Source: Anastatus disparis (taxonomy: Eukaryota > Arthropoda > Insecta > Hymenoptera > Eupelmidae). Taken from it: a stretch of DNA of 64,000 bases. Below the pieces are notes generated by a model. That model worked only from the letters and a program-made list of their open reading frames with translations, was not told where the DNA came from and searched no databases. Below are positions 42,810-55,440 of the stretch, one piece after another; position 1 is the first letter of the stretch, and every line of letters begins with the position of its first letter. Location: the NCBI GenBank assembly GCA_017163975.1, contig JAFFSR010000362.1:2250501-2314500 (forward strand). The letters run 5' to 3'. The position numbers were made by a program, and so were the translations under genes.

Positions 42810-43245
42810 TGGTAAAATAGCTGCAAATAGCATTTTTTAAGCCCTTTCCAAATCTTTTTTCAAATTTTTTCTAGCTCAATTATTTAAAAAACTACAGCTG
42901 ATTGAAGAAAAATGCAAAAATGAAAAAAATTTCAAAATTGCTTTAGCGATTTTTTTCTTTTTAAATATCGTCTAAAAAATGTGAGTAAGCTAGAAAGAAA
43001 GCATTTAAAGAATACTTTAAAATGCTCTTTTTAAATTTTTTCTAGGATGAAAATTGAAGAAGATACGCTTTTTCAAAGTCGGAGCAAAAATTTGATAACC
43101 TGCTCAGATTCATTGCCCGGTACTGTAGATATACACGAATAGAATTATTTTTTTCCATTTTGAAGTACTTATTTTTATATTACGAATTTACATATATATG
43201 TACACACAAACGCACATATATCTCTCTATATTATATAGTTATATA
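42810..43245. other. AT-rich spacer
   Basis: Homopolymer-rich DNA, short tata/cacaca runs near 43190. Nothing coding. Confidence 0.4.
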
Positions 43246-43249
43246 AAAA

Positions 43250-43745
43250 AAAACCTCCTCTCCTACCCCTCATTATTCCTCCCCCTATTTTGTATGCTTA
43301 AGACATCACAATCCACCCCTCAAAATAACGTAAAAATCTGTCTAAAAATGATCTTTTTTGAAAAAAAAGACCCCCGTCTACTACCCAAGTCACCCCTCTA
43401 CTACCCAAGTCACCCCGCTTGCTACCCCTCGTACGTCACTCATCCCCCCCTCAGATAATTTAGCTAAATTTACTTTATTTTACCAATGTATTTGTTACTC
43501 ATTCTCTATACCACTACTATCACCCTTCCCACTACTACCCCATCACTACTACTCCTCATTTTTTTCTCTCCTCTCCAAAAATCACAAGTCACCCCTCAAA
43601 ATAACGTAAAAATATCTCTTGAAATGTCTTTAAAAAAAAAAAAAAACAGATTCCCCCCTCTACCCCAATCACCCCTCTACTACCAAAGTCACCCGTCGGT
43701 CCACAAGTCACTCCCTCGCTCCACAAGTCACCCCTCATAACCCCT
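43250..43745. repeat. pyrimidine-rich minisatellite-like block with 276-nt duplication
   Basis: Long CT-rich stretch with repeated ctacccaagtcaccc phrases. ccctcaaaataacgtaaaaat occurs at 43317 and 43593 (276 nt apart), each followed by an A-run and then CCC-rich repeats. Open frames here are products of base composition. Confidence 0.7.
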
Positions 43746-46080
43746 CATGACCCTAATACACTATTCATAAAATCATTATAAATCATTGAGAAAAAAATTT
43801 TTTAATTTTATATTTATGAAATACTTGCTTAAGGCTATATAATGGAATATATATTTAATACATAGTTAACAATATTATAGATTGTTGATATAATTATTTT
43901 TTAACTATCAAATAATAACTACGTTCGTTAGACAACTTTCCACACTACCCATACTGAGACAAAAAAAAATAAGAAACTTCTACTTCCAACATTTAAACTT
44001 ACTTTTTTTTGTGTCCAAGCTGTACTTGCCTAAAAGTAAAGCACATTTTACTTTGTGCTCATTGTCTTGGTCAGAAAAACTTATCAAAAAATTTCCTACG
44101 TCTAAAAGATTCTTCTTTGAGGTTAGCTTAAATTTGTTTTCTTGTTTTTGTCTTCAGTTGATCTTGTAAAAGTCTTAAGTAGAAGTTTTTATTTTTTTTA
44201 TCAGTATAACGAGGTATTGTCAATGGCACGTTGGGTTTTTTTTTTATAAAGAAAAATTAAATATTAAAAGTGGTACCCTTCGCCAGTAGCCCTACATAAC
44301 CACTTTTAAAATAATTTAAATTAAAAAAATTTTTTCACATTTCTTTAAATGTCAAAAGTAAAGATATTATTGTAAATTTACATTAATTAAAAAGATCAAA
44401 ATTATAATAATTATTAATTCATTTATTTATAAAAAAGTAAAAATAAAAATTATATTGTTAATGTAAAATTCTATCTTTTAAATTCTTTATACAAGTAAAT
44501 AAAGTTATATAATTTTTATTTTATTTATCTTTAATATTTTCGATATTTTAAGGAATATATTTTTATCCTTTTTCGTTTGTTGATATTTAATCATTTATAA
44601 TATAAATTACATAACAAATTATAAATTTTTTACATAAAAAGTGTGATATTACTTTTTTAATATTTAAATAAATAATTTAATTAAATTAAATTCCTTCAAA
44701 AACGATTCTATATAAATTTATAATATATTTTTAATATATTTATTTTAAAATTATAAATATAGTTATAATGATTTTCTTACCTATTTTATTGTTTCTAATA
44801 TGTATTTAAATTAATCTAAAATAAAATAAATCATAATTAATTAATTCATAAAGAAATATAAAATTATAAGCATTTTAAATTATAATTATATATTATTTTA
44901 AAATATAATATTAAAAAATAAACTTAACATAAACTAATTATTTTATAATATAATATTAAAAAATACGCTTATCTTAAATTACAAAATATAATAATATTAT
45001 ATTACTAATCTATGGTGAAGGCTAAAAAGAAATAAGTAAATTTTTATTTTGTTTTTAATTTATTTAAAAAAAATATGGGGAAATCCACGGTAACGTTAAA
45101 TTTAATGTGACTTTTTCAATACAATTTTCAAACAGTTACCATTTTGTTACATAAAAGCGCACACACCTCTATAAGGTCTCAAATTTTTCGTTTTTGATCT
45201 AAAAAACAAATCTCAATTTTTTATGGAGCTATTTTAGACGCTGACTCCAAAATTTCTATTAAAGTATTAAATTTTCACATTAAACCACGATTTTCGTGAA
45301 TATTTCATAAAAAAGTGCAAAATTTTTTAAGTCTTCAGGAAATATTGATTGTAGCATTCAAATAATCTCAAAAAAAACTAATAGACTATTATCTTGGCCT
45401 AAAAACTAATAATTTCAGCCTAATTAGAGTTATGTGCGACTTTAAATAGCTTTGCTATTAGCAATTATGTGTAAAAACAAAATATAAACTTCCAATAGTT
45501 ATTACTCATTCGTTTGAAGTTGCACATGACTCTAATTGGGCTCAAATTCTTTGTTTTTAGGTTAAAAAAATAATCTAATAGTTTTTTTGGAGATTACTTG
45601 AACGCTACAATTAATATTTCCCGAAGACTTAAAAAATTTTGCACTTTTTTATGGAATATTCATGAAAATCGTGATTTTATGTGAAAATTTAATACTTTAA
45701 TAGAAATTTGGGAGACAGCGTCTAAAATAACTCCATAAAAAACTCAGATTAGTTTTTTAGATCGAAAACGAAAAATTTGAGACCTTATAGAGGTGTGTGC
45801 GCTTTTATGTAACATAATGGTAGCTGTTTGAAAATTGTATTGAAAAAGTCACATAAAATTTAACGTTACCGTGGATTTCCCCATATATTTAAAATTAAAA
45901 AAATAACCTCATTTAGAAACATTTTGTTTCCATTAATTAAATTGACAATATCCATTTTTGTTTTATTTAAAACTTTTATATTTTCAATTCCTCCAATTTT
46001 TAAAATGAATAAATTCTCCATTTATTAATAACAAATAGAGAATAGATAGTGAACGTTTTTTTTAAAATTAATATTAAACA
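43746..46080. other. extremely AT-rich region
   Basis: Over 80 percent A+T by eye, with no gene. It contains the 808-bp foldback at 45076-45883. Composition continues through the Helitron remnant to about 49500. Confidence 0.6.
45076..45883. mobile_element. 808-bp foldback MITE with TA duplication
   Basis: Ends TGGGGAAATCCACGGTAACG and complement, TA on both sides (45074-45075, 45884-45885). Arms meet near 45478, so it is almost entirely palindromic. Tc1/mariner-type by target site. Confidence 0.8.
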
Positions 46081-46082
46081 GG

Positions 46083-47837
46083 GTAAAAGGTCCAACATCT
46101 TTTAAGGATTTACGAACTTACGAAAATGTAACTTATAATACTTATAAAGAAACTGCTCTTGCAATAAATTTAATAGAACACGAAAAACAAATTTATTATA
46201 TTTTTTAAGAAGCATGCCATGTTATGTTACCAGTACAATTACGTAAATTTTTTGCATGTTTTTTATTATGTGAAAATATTTAAGGTATTATTTGGGAAAA
46301 ATATAAAAAATTTTTTATAGAAGATTTTAAAGAAAATAAAGAAAACAAAGCTTTATCCCATATTAATCAAATATTAAATTCAGAAGAAATGTCATGTGAA
46401 AATTTTGGTTTACCTGAACCAAATGAAAATTATATCGAGGAAAACGAAGAAATTAATGATGAAATTATAATTTTTAGTAAAAAAAAATTTGATAAAATGT
46501 ATAAACAATTGAATAACGATCAAAAACATATTTTTGAACAAATAATAAATAATAATCATAAAATTTTTTCATAGATGGACCAGGAGGTTCTGAAAAAACA
46601 TTTTTATATAAAACATTAATATATTATTTCATAACAATAAAAAAAAAATTCTTATCAATGGCTTGGACAGGTATTGCTTCAATTTTATTACTAAAAGGTT
46701 TAACCAGTCACCAAACTTTTAGATTACCGTTAGATTTAAATAACATTGAAAGTGCATTTTTAAAATTTGATTCAGATAAAAAAAATTAAGAGAAGCAAAT
46801 GTAATTATATGGGATGAAGCATCAATGATTCCTAAAAAAGCTTTAGAAATAGTTGACAAAAACATTAAAAGATGTCTGTCATAATAATAAAATTTTTGGA
46901 GGAAAAATTATTATTTTAGGTGGAGAATTTCGTCAAATTTTACCTGTAATAAAACATGGAAATAAAAATACAATTATAGAACAAACTATAAAATATTCAA
47001 CCCTATGGTTCATGTTTCATATTTTTAAATTAAAAAAAATGTAAGATCTAATGATGAAAATTTTTCATCATTTTTTTTAGATATCGAAGAAGGAAAAGTT
47101 GATACATTTATTATACCAGAAGAATGGAAAACAAATAATGTTTGTAATAAAATTTATGAAAACATTACCAATAATTATTGTTTTTCGAAAAATGTTATTT
47201 TAAGTACACATAATGAAGATGTGAATATTTTAAATAATAAAATATTGAATTTAATTAATAATGAAACAATGACATATTATAGTATTGATTGCAATATGCA
47301 ACATATAAGGGTGTTGATCGAACAGATGATAATATTCATTTAAATTATCCAATAGAAATGTTAAATAATATAAGAGAACGATTACCTCCACATGGACTTA
47401 ATTTAAAAATGAATGCCGTAATAATGCTGATTAGAAATTTAAGTATAAAAGATGGATTATGCAATGGAACACGATTAAAAATAACGAGATTATTTAAATA
47501 CAATATAGAAGCTGAAGTAATTACAGGCGAAAATGAAGGAAATAAAGTTTTTATACCGCGTATCACATTAAGCACAAATGAATCATCGTCTTTACCATTT
47601 ATCTTATATAGAAAACAATTCCCTATTGTATTAGCTTTTGTTATAACTATAAATAAATCACAAGGTCAAAGTTTTAAAAACGTAGGAATATTCGTAAAAA
47701 AACCTTTATTTTCACATGGACAATTATATGTTGCTCTTTCAAGAAGTAAAAATCCTTCTAAAATACATATTCAAAATGAATTAGAAAATAAAGATGAATT
47801 AACCAATATAGTATGGAAAGAAGTACTAGAGAAATAA
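46083..47837 (+). pseudogene. Helitron PIF1-like helicase domain, decayed
   Basis: VKGPTSFKDLRTYENVTYNTYKE opens at 46083 (typical inter-domain region before the helicase), continuing past stops to GLPEPNENY. Walker A appears in another frame at about 46575 as GPGGSEKT, with Glu where the P-loop Gly is expected. Walker B region WDEASMIPKK near 46812, motif III GGEFRQILPVIK near 46920, and C-terminal helicase motifs (HGLNLKMNAVIMLIRNL; FVITINKSQGQSF; LYVALSRSKN) to 47837. No Rep/HUH domain or Helitron ends were found. Codons are strongly AT-biased. Confidence 0.85.
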
Positions 47838-48096
47838 CAAAAAAAATTATAACTTCAATTTTTTTAATATTAAAAATATATTTATATTTCTTACATACTA
47901 ATAAAAGATTTGTTTTTCAGATATAACATAATAAAACAAAAAATAAAAACATACTTTAAATTTTCTATAAAAAAAATTTAATATAAAATAATAAAAAAGA
48001 AAATAAAAACAAACTTCAAATTCTCTATAAAAAAAAATAACAAAGTTATTTAAAATACAATTTAATTAATACTAATAATAATTAAATCATTATAAA
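47838..48096. other. AT-rich 3' flank of Helitron remnant
   Basis: Contains a direct repeat (aaataaaaacatac/aaacaaacttcaaatt..tctataaaaaaaa) at about 47940 and 48000. Noncoding. Confidence 0.4.
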
Positions 48097-48477
48097 ATGG
48101 AATGGGATCCAGTTTCAAATGAATACATTGTTGTAGAAAACTTACAACATCAAAAAGAATTAGATGATTTAAATAACCAAATAAACGAATTTGAAAGATT
48201 TCAAGAGCAGTACGAAGAATATATGGTAAATTTGAATGAAAATACAGATTTATCTAGATTAAATAATGCAATTAATAACTATATCGGTATTGAAAATGAA
48301 AAACTTCATTTTGAAAATTGGAACAACGTAACATATTATAAATATATGACAAATAAAATTATTCAATATAAGTTAGAAATACGTGATCCAATAATGGAAT
48401 ATTATATCACAACTCATTCTACAATATATTATAAATATTTATTACGTATTGCTAATACAATTTTCTTTATATTATAA
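48097..48477 (+). CDS. hypothetical protein, 126 residues
   Basis: Open frame starting MEWDPVSNEYIVVENL with a charged helical stretch likely to form a coiled coil (QKELDDLNNQINEFERFQEQ) and a Tyr/Ile-rich C-terminus. It lies 260 nt downstream of the Helitron helicase and has the same AT-biased codons. I recognise no family. Longer than expected by chance in such DNA, and it has few rare residues; may be a Helitron passenger or a fragment of another gene. Confidence 0.3.
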   Translation: MEWDPVSNEYIVVENLQHQKELDDLNNQINEFERFQEQYEEYMVNLNENTDLSRLNNAINNYIGIENEKLHFENWNNVTYYKYMTNKIIQYKLEIRDPIMEYYITTHSTIYYKYLLRIANTIFFIL

Positions 48478-49500
48478 AATATAATATAAAATATGTTTAA
48501 GTAATAGATCAATAAAAATAGTAAATATATCTTTTATAATAACAGAAAATTAATCAAATATATAAAAAATAAAATTAACATACATTTCATACATCAAGAA
48601 GACTTAATTGCATTAAGATATATTATAACTTATACATTTTTAATTGAATTTAAATATAATAAAATGTTTAAACAATAAATAAAAAATTATTTTATGAAAC
48701 AAAAAGAAATTAATAAAATTCATGTCATTATGTATCATATTATATTAATTTTTTTAATTAATGAATAATATTAAAAATTATTTATTATTAAGTAAATAAT
48801 CGATAATTTTAAGAAAAACAAACATGAAAATACATTCTATTAATTTTGTAAAAATTATTTTAATATATCTTTTTTAATACTAGCAAGAAAGTCAAGGAAA
48901 TTGAAACACAATATAAATATATATTTTATACATCTAAAAGACTTAAAAATAAAATTAAGATGTTTAAAAAATAAAATTAAAATAATTTATAAATACGGAA
49001 AACTTATTTTATTTAATTTTATTGTTTTATTTATGAAATATATTAATTAATAACATTATGATTATTATAACGATATTGAAATTTATTGTAAAATATATAC
49101 TTTGAATAAAACTAATATTTAAAAAAAAAAAGGAAATATATTAATTTTGAGTATATAAATTAAAGATTCTAAATATTATATAAAAATAATAAGAATTAAT
49201 ATTCAATTATAAGAAATAATTGAAAAATTTTTAATAATAATAATATTAAAAAATATAGAATTCAATCAGGTATTAAACTTTAAATTTACAATAATTATAA
49301 TAAAAAAAATTCCTGTTCTATATTATTGTAAGACATGTTACAATAATATTTAATTGAAAAATATCAAGTTATAATAATTATTCTAATAAACATACTTAAA
49401 CAAAGATTTAAAAGAGATAAATATTAATTGGAAAATTGTCATATAACAATAATATAATAACAAATTATACAAATAATAAAATGACTTTTAAGACTTTGTT
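48478..49500. other. extremely AT-rich region
   Basis: Nothing coding or structured recognised. Composition becomes more balanced after about 49500. Confidence 0.5.
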
Positions 49501-49910
49501 CAAATATGTAATACTGATGGTGGAGGATGGATTGTAAACAGAGTCTATAGGCCAGTCAACAGACCGAAAAAAAGTCTTATTTTGCCAAAATTAGTAACCA
49601 CCAACGACCTATGCGATCATTTAAAAGATAGTCCGTAGATGTTTACTTATATGTTTTGGACTAGCAAGTATGATTTATTAATTAGTTATTAACAAATTAG
49701 TGCAAAAAAACGCATTTCTTTTTATTTTTTGCTAATAAAATGAAAACTATTCGACGAATCATTATGGTGTCAATGGGAAAGTTGTAGAGAATTAAATTAT
49801 CAATAAAACGAGAGGTCAAAAGACCCGATCGGTTTATTAGAATTGAAAAAAATTCGAAATAACTGGAAAATTTTTCATTTTTTTTTTAAATTCATAACTT
49901 TGTTGTTTAT

Positions 49911-50968
49911 GAATATTAAGAGCTGAAATTTGGCACCGTAGTAGATAATTATATCTACTTTTAACATGCCAAAGGCAGGTACTATAAGATAATTAGTTCC
50001 TGCGCAATTGCATTTTTTTTTCGGTATTCTTCTCTTCTTTATATTACCGATTAAGAACGTCGTACATACATTTTTAAAACGGTTTTGAAAACTAGAAACA
50101 ATATACTATTAAACGTATATTCTAAGTTTTCATTAAAATTGTGTAAAAAGGGTGAAATATGCACTCGAACATCGACGCGGTCGAGCGCGCGGTACACAGC
50201 AAAAAGTGGGGATGGAGGAGAAAGGATATATCTTCGAGCATATACTACTGGAGGAAACCTCCGAATGGCAGCAAGCGTTACAAGGCGAAGAGAGAGAAAG
50301 CCTCTATTTTGGTACGTGCTGTCTCTCTCTAGCCTGATTTGATTGGCTGCTTCTGTTCCCCACTAAGAAAGTGAGAGAGAGATAGCACGTACCAAAATAG
50401 AGGCTTCCTCTCTCTTCGCCTTGTAATGCAGTTAATAACTGGGAGGCTTCCTCCAGTAATATATGCTCAAAGGGATATATATAACTACAAAATCTGAAAA
50501 TACCTTTAGATTTCATTATTCGTGAAATCTGAATAGGATATCAGATTCCTCGGTAAAAATACTCTAATTAAAAAAAAAAACACTTTAATATAAGTGCATT
50601 AACCGCCAAGAATAAGCCAGTTAAAAGCTGGTATATCTATATATATCCTTTCTCCTCCATCCCCACTTTTTGCTGTGTACCGCGCGCTCGACCGTTTACG
50701 TCGATGTTCGAGTGCATATTTCACCCTTTTTACACAATTTTAATGAAAACTTAGAATATAAGTTTTATAGTATATTGTTTCTAGTTTTCAAAACCGTTTC
50801 AAAAATGTATCTACGACGTTCTCAATCGGTAATATAAAGAAGAGAAGAATACCGAAAAAAAAAATTGCAATTGCGCAGAAACTAATTATCCGACAGTACC
50901 TGCCTTTGGCATGTTAAAAGTAGATATAATTATCTACTACTGTGCCAAATTTCAGCTCTTAATATTCA
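49911..50968. mobile_element. 1.06-kb foldback with nested inverted repeat
   Basis: Ends TGAATATTAAGAGCTGAAAT and complement, TA on both sides (49909-49910, 50969-50970). Outer arms to about 50225 and from about 50640 include a GC-rich block (cgacgcggtcgagcgcgcgg). Inside, 50236-50470 forms a second inverted repeat (aaaatagaggc.t.cctctctcttcgcc). Short frames there are by-products. Confidence 0.75.
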
Positions 50969-51319
50969 TAATATATTTTATCATCATATTATTTTAAATA
51001 ATTGTATAAAAAAAAGGAATAATTTTAAATTATTTTAACATGTCTTAAAATAACTTAAAATTATTATTATTGATTTTATATAATTATTTAAAATAAAACA
51101 AAAAAAAACAGCGCGCCGTAATACCATACATTTTTTATTATTTCATTTATATTGTAAATTATTAATTGTAAGGTATTATTGACAGTACCTCTTCGGATGG
51201 TGTGGAAATCTGTCTGAGCAAATATATAATTAATATTAATTTTATTAATAATTTTTGTCAGTCAAAATTTCATTACTGACTGATTTTCATTAATGTAGAT
51301 ATTTATGGGGATAAGCGAA

Positions 51320-51376
51320 CAGCGCGAGCAGGGGGGTACCCCCCCCCCTCTAGTATATATATATATATATATATAT
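51320..51376. repeat. G/C homopolymer palindrome and (AT)n
   Basis: gggggg-tac-cccccc-like palindrome near 51331-51348, followed by an AT array at 51353-51376. Confidence 0.8.
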
Positions 51377-51998
51377 ACTACTATTGATTGTATATACATA
51401 CATACAAATGTATACAAATGATGAGCGAAGCATGCGACAGCGTTTGAATGTAGATTGCTTAAGACTTCCGAACATATGCACAAGTATTTTCAACAATAAA
51501 ATTTGTGAATTGTTCTTTCGCTCCAAACGAAAAAAATACGGGATCAAACAGGTACTATTAGATAGGTAATTTTGTCCTATTTCAGCGTAAAAAATTGCAG
51601 CAAAAAAAGATGGCCTTTTTGAGAAAAATGAATGTGCATAAAAAGTGCATTTTTTGGTAAATTGCATATATCTCAGTCATTTTTTAGTTTTTTTCTTCAA
51701 ATTTCTTGCACTGAATTGAAGAGGGCTCAAAACCGAATAAAAAAAAGGATTACCAAAATTCATGGTAAAACAATAGCCCTCTAAAGTTATTGTCAACTTT
51801 TTCAGTTTGAACATTTAGTTTTTGTATGCAATTTTCAAATGTGCATATCTTATGCAATTTTGATAGTTCAGCAAAAAAGAAAAAAAATACGTGTCTCCTT
51901 ATTTGTAGAATAGAATAACATACTCCATTGGTGCAGTGATTGGTGGGTTGAGTGTATACAGGCTGTTCGATTTGAAATGGAATCAGCCTAAAATAATC
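51377..51998. other. noncoding stretch
   Basis: Contains atatctcagtcattttttag-type phrases resembling the decayed repeats near 1.3 kb. No supported gene. Confidence 0.35.
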
Positions 51999-52609
51999 CA
52001 TTTAAATAAATTAATAAAGGTGCAATGTGCAAAAGCAATTAAATTATTTTTTTATTAAAAATTAAAGTTAATTACAAAATATAGCAATAAAAAATAATAA
52101 TGGTATTTCCAAAAACATAATTTATAAAATATACGAAATTAACAGAAATGACATCTTCAAAGTTAATTTACATCATTAAAATGATTAAATATTCGCAATG
52201 AATAATCAGTCTGCGAATGAATAATAAATTGCACGCGCAAGATTGTGTGGACCTCTTTGGCTGCACTGTTGCGTGCATGATAGAGCTTAAAAGCAAAGGC
52301 GTTGTCGGAAAATGCCCATCTGGTTACGTAAAAAGATGAGGAAAGACTTATCACATGTTCAAAGAAGATAAGACGCGTATAACTTCTTTAATCGATTTTC
52401 ATCTAATATCGTTGCTTGGGAAAAACAAAGTTTTTCTCGGAGCGCCTAGGCTACGGGTGAGATCAGAAAGGTCCACACACGCTGGCAATGAAGGCTGTTA
52501 ACTGGGCTCGAAACTAGCAACAAATAGTTCGAGTTGGTAAGAGTCTTTATGAAGCACGGAACTAAAAGGCTGTTCCGTGGCAATATAATATTAAAATCTA
52601 TTCATTTAA
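51999..52609. repeat. 611-bp dispersed repeat, copy 2
   Basis: Second copy of 35305-35915, same length and orientation. Its right edge is exactly where the endonuclease frame of the adjacent non-LTR element stops, so it interrupted or truncated that element. Confidence 0.8.
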
Positions 52610-53447
52610 TGAAATTTAATGCTAATTTTTCTAATAATATGTTTTGACAAATATGTTTATAATTTCTATATTTAATCAATTCTTTATCTACAGCGCATGA
52701 ATCATAGGCAATATCAACGTCAATTAAATTGAGCCGACTATGAAAGTTTGCAGGCAAGTTACGTGCGTCGAGTATGCAGTCATTGTCATCCACTAGAATC
52801 AGGTCAATCCATGTGCGAAATGTTGGAGTGATATGCGTGGCACCGTGCTGAGCCAACTGAAGCGAAAGCTCTGCCGACAGTTTATTAAGAAACTTTGCAT
52901 TACTGCCTTCTCGTAGGAGATCGGTATTCAGATCACCCATTATAATTTTATGTGAAAAATCACAGGACAAATCTTTCATAGAGTCTAATAAATCATGATT
53001 ATTAGTAAATGAAATAGCAGGAGAACGACAAATGACAGAAACATGCACAGGTTCAGAGTTGCTATCTTTAATAGAGCAGAATATATACTCTGGGATTTCA
53101 GGTTTACCACTGCTAGTATTGGTTGTGATATTTGATAAAGTTAATACATCACATTCTAAATTATTCTCATCATAAAGGGCAATCCCTCCTCCATGAAGTT
53201 TTGTGTCCTGCCGAAATATTTTAAATCCTTTGATCAGAATGACGTCATCCGAGACAGTCAGTCCCAGCCAGGTTTCAGCCACTCCAAACAGATTATAATA
53301 AGGGCGATTACGTAGGAGTCCACACACTTGTTCAATGTGAGCCCGTAAGGAGGTCACATTCAAAAAGACCCGTCCGCAGCTCACCCTTTTTCCCTGTTCG
53401 ACTCCTCGAAGTGACCCAGTGTAGTCATTGGGGAGAGCGGTTGACAT
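52610..53447 (-). pseudogene. APE-type endonuclease, N-terminal part of ORF2 (truncated)
   Basis: 280 codons open from 53447 (MSTALPNDYTG). Motifs in order: LNVTSLRAHIEQV, VAETWLG, GGGIALYDEN, a MGDLNTDL box, and THITPTFRTWIDLILVDD. These are the APE nuclease landmarks of CR1/L2 ORF2, which nicks the target. The domain is nearly complete, then ends in the 611-bp repeat, so the reverse transcriptase is lost. It starts 7 nt after the preceding ORF1 stop. Confidence 0.85.
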
Positions 53448-53453
53448 TATTAT

Positions 53454-54646
53454 CTAACTTTTCCTTATCAACATTACATTTTTATTAGTTAAATCAACGT
53501 CGTTATCGTTCAAGCATCTACTAATTACTTTAGACTTGTCATTATTAATATTATTGTTTAAAATTATATTATCAGAACTGCACATTTTTTTTATATCAGT
53601 TTTTGAAGCGAACGTATGTGCTCTCTCCCCACTTTCCCACCTTGACAGAAATCTACTATTTCTATACCATACAAACTTAATGCTTCTGTCTTCAGCATAT
53701 TTCTTAAGGTCTTTGAAGATTTTATATTTATCTTTTTGGAGATAATCGTTAATAAATACATGATAATGGGTTTTAATGAGAGATAAACTAGCAAAACGAG
53801 AAAGATCAATATCTGCAGTTGAGAAATTTGTAATTTTCCTTTTTTCTATGTGTATTTGTCCAACCAGCAGCAAGATGGGATCCCCTGGACCGTCTCTAAT
53901 TGCACTGTGTTTAGTGTCAGATGATCTTAATATAACGACTGATAATATAGGTACCGTGACAAGTTTGGAAATATGCTACCAAAGATGGCAAATGCATAAT
54001 CTTCAAGACAAACATTAGCCGCTAAGCAATCCAGTCTGCTAGAGATCACCACGTAACAACCCTCGGCACCACAATTGGATTGTCTGTTTTGCGGCAATGA
54101 AATGTTAGGGTCTGGTGTTTCAATTGTGTTTGCGTTTACGTTTGGATTGCTTCCAAGCTCCTCCACGCGTTCCAGTACACTACGATCAGAGATAGTCTGC
54201 ACCACACATGCTACCCCCGACGCAAGATCAGAAAGATTCCTGTCTACTCCATTAAATTCATTTACACACATTGAATTTATATTATTAATTTTAGAATTAA
54301 AATTTGTGTTGATCGTTCCACAATTTTTATTTAGAGTAGACAACAACTGACCCTCCAAAATGCTGACTCTCTTCTTTAGTTTAAGATTTTCATCCAGCAG
54401 CCCTGCCCGCACAGCTGCTAAATTCTTAATTAATTTATTTTGGCTGTCAAGTATATCTAATATATCTCGCAAGCCATTACCAACACCCATGACACTACTT
54501 TCAAGACCCGGAAGTCTATCGAGAGCACCCAGCACTGACTCAAACTTACGAGACAAAACGCCTTCCATTGCAGTCAGAACAGCATGGATCGGAGAAAAGT
54601 CAACATTGCTATTTAAATTTTTATTATTATTATCATTAGTATTCAT
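53454..54646 (-). pseudogene. ORF1 coiled-coil and C-terminal domain, frameshifted
   Basis: From 54646 (MNTNDNNNKN) a long heptad-rich region (LDSQNKLIKNLAAVRAGLLDEN, LKLKKRVSILEGQL) suggests a coiled coil for trimerisation or RNA binding. Near 53960 the frame shifts. The continuation to 53454 has ILLLVGQIHIEKRK, FINDYLQKDKYKIFKDLKKYA and FVWYRNSRFLSR, the FP25K/L1-ORF1-CTD-like domain found in such ORF1 proteins. It directly precedes ORF2. Confidence 0.75.
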
Positions 54647-54818
54647 AATTTTACTATTACTAGCAATTTTAAGCGCGCTGCGCGCGCCTTGTTTTATTTA
54701 TTTATTAGTTAGCATAATTCATTGAAATTTCCAAATTCTATTCTTAATTTCAAATTTTCCTCATTTGTTTCATTTTAACCAATCAAAACTGTCTTATCGT
54801 GATGACAGAATTTATCCA

Positions 54819-55440
54819 TCACTTTTTAAAAAGAGGATTATTTTTAAGCGAGGTAGTGGTGGCACCATGCACTGCACCATCTTTATTACGCATAACTAAA
54901 GCAGAATCAACACTTAAATTAGATTTCTTCTTGTCTGCCGCGCCACTATCCTTCTGAGATGCCTTAGCTTTCGGTTGTCTCCGTATAGCGATGACCGGTG
55001 CTACTTGCGAGTCAGGCTTTGAAGGAGTAGATGAGCTAAGAGGCAACTTCTTTTGATCCTCATAGAAGTCGAGTATCTGACTGCTATTATAACTAGCGCC
55101 AAGTACACCCAACGTTAATTGATTCTTTCCGAATTTTTTTAAATGTTCCAATAGAAACATAGAAAACAACGGAACGGTCCAATGAAAGTTCAGGATTTCA
55201 AAACATTCGGAAAGAATCCATTAACGGTGGGTGTACGTGAGCAGTGGAGGGAACGTTCTTCTCTTTTTTTGCCTGTACGCATTTTCTGCAAACGTTTGCG
55301 CTGCCTATCAATTGTACACGTGACATACATTTAACATGACAGCGCTGGCGACAGGTGACACAATTGTGTAACATCTTTGCTCCATGAATATCTGATGTCG
55401 ACTGCTTACATGTATGGGCAATTTTCAAAAACTTTTTCAT
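54819..55440 (-). pseudogene. ORF1 N-terminal PHD-like zinc finger, frameshifted
   Basis: ATG at 55440 (MKKFLKIAHTCKQS) opens a Cys/His-rich region: CVTCRQRCHVKCMS and CRKCVQAKKEK, with a preceding HNC, fitting a PHD/RING-type ORF1 finger. It stops at 55198; a neighbouring frame continues (LEHLKKFGKN to NNPLFKK) to 54819 with a basic Ser/Lys-rich tail. Whether it is a separate ORF or the N-terminus of the 54646 ORF1 is unclear; 173 nt of AT-rich spacer lies between. Confidence 0.7.

Larger units (their letters stand above)
52610..55440 (-). mobile_element. non-LTR retrotransposon (CR1/L2-like) with PHD-type ORF1, 5' half
   Basis: Minus-strand order: PHD/zinc-finger protein, coiled-coil ORF1 region, ORF1 C-terminal domain, then ORF2 endonuclease, cut by the 611-bp repeat. 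RT is missing. PHD + coiled coil + C-terminal domain ORF1 with APE endonuclease is known from CR1/L2-group elements. Confidence 0.8.

Noticed and set aside
43198..43740. Pro/Ser/Leu-rich open frames
   Set aside because: Produced by the pyrimidine-rich minisatellite; all three frames look similar.
43746..49500. Mitochondrial or endosymbiont insertion because of extreme AT content
   Set aside because: No mitochondrial or bacterial gene found; the only recognisable coding sequence is a Helitron helicase.
50085..50516. Open frames in the 49911-50968 foldback
   Set aside because: They appear in mirrored form in both arms and result from the GC-richer inverted repeat.
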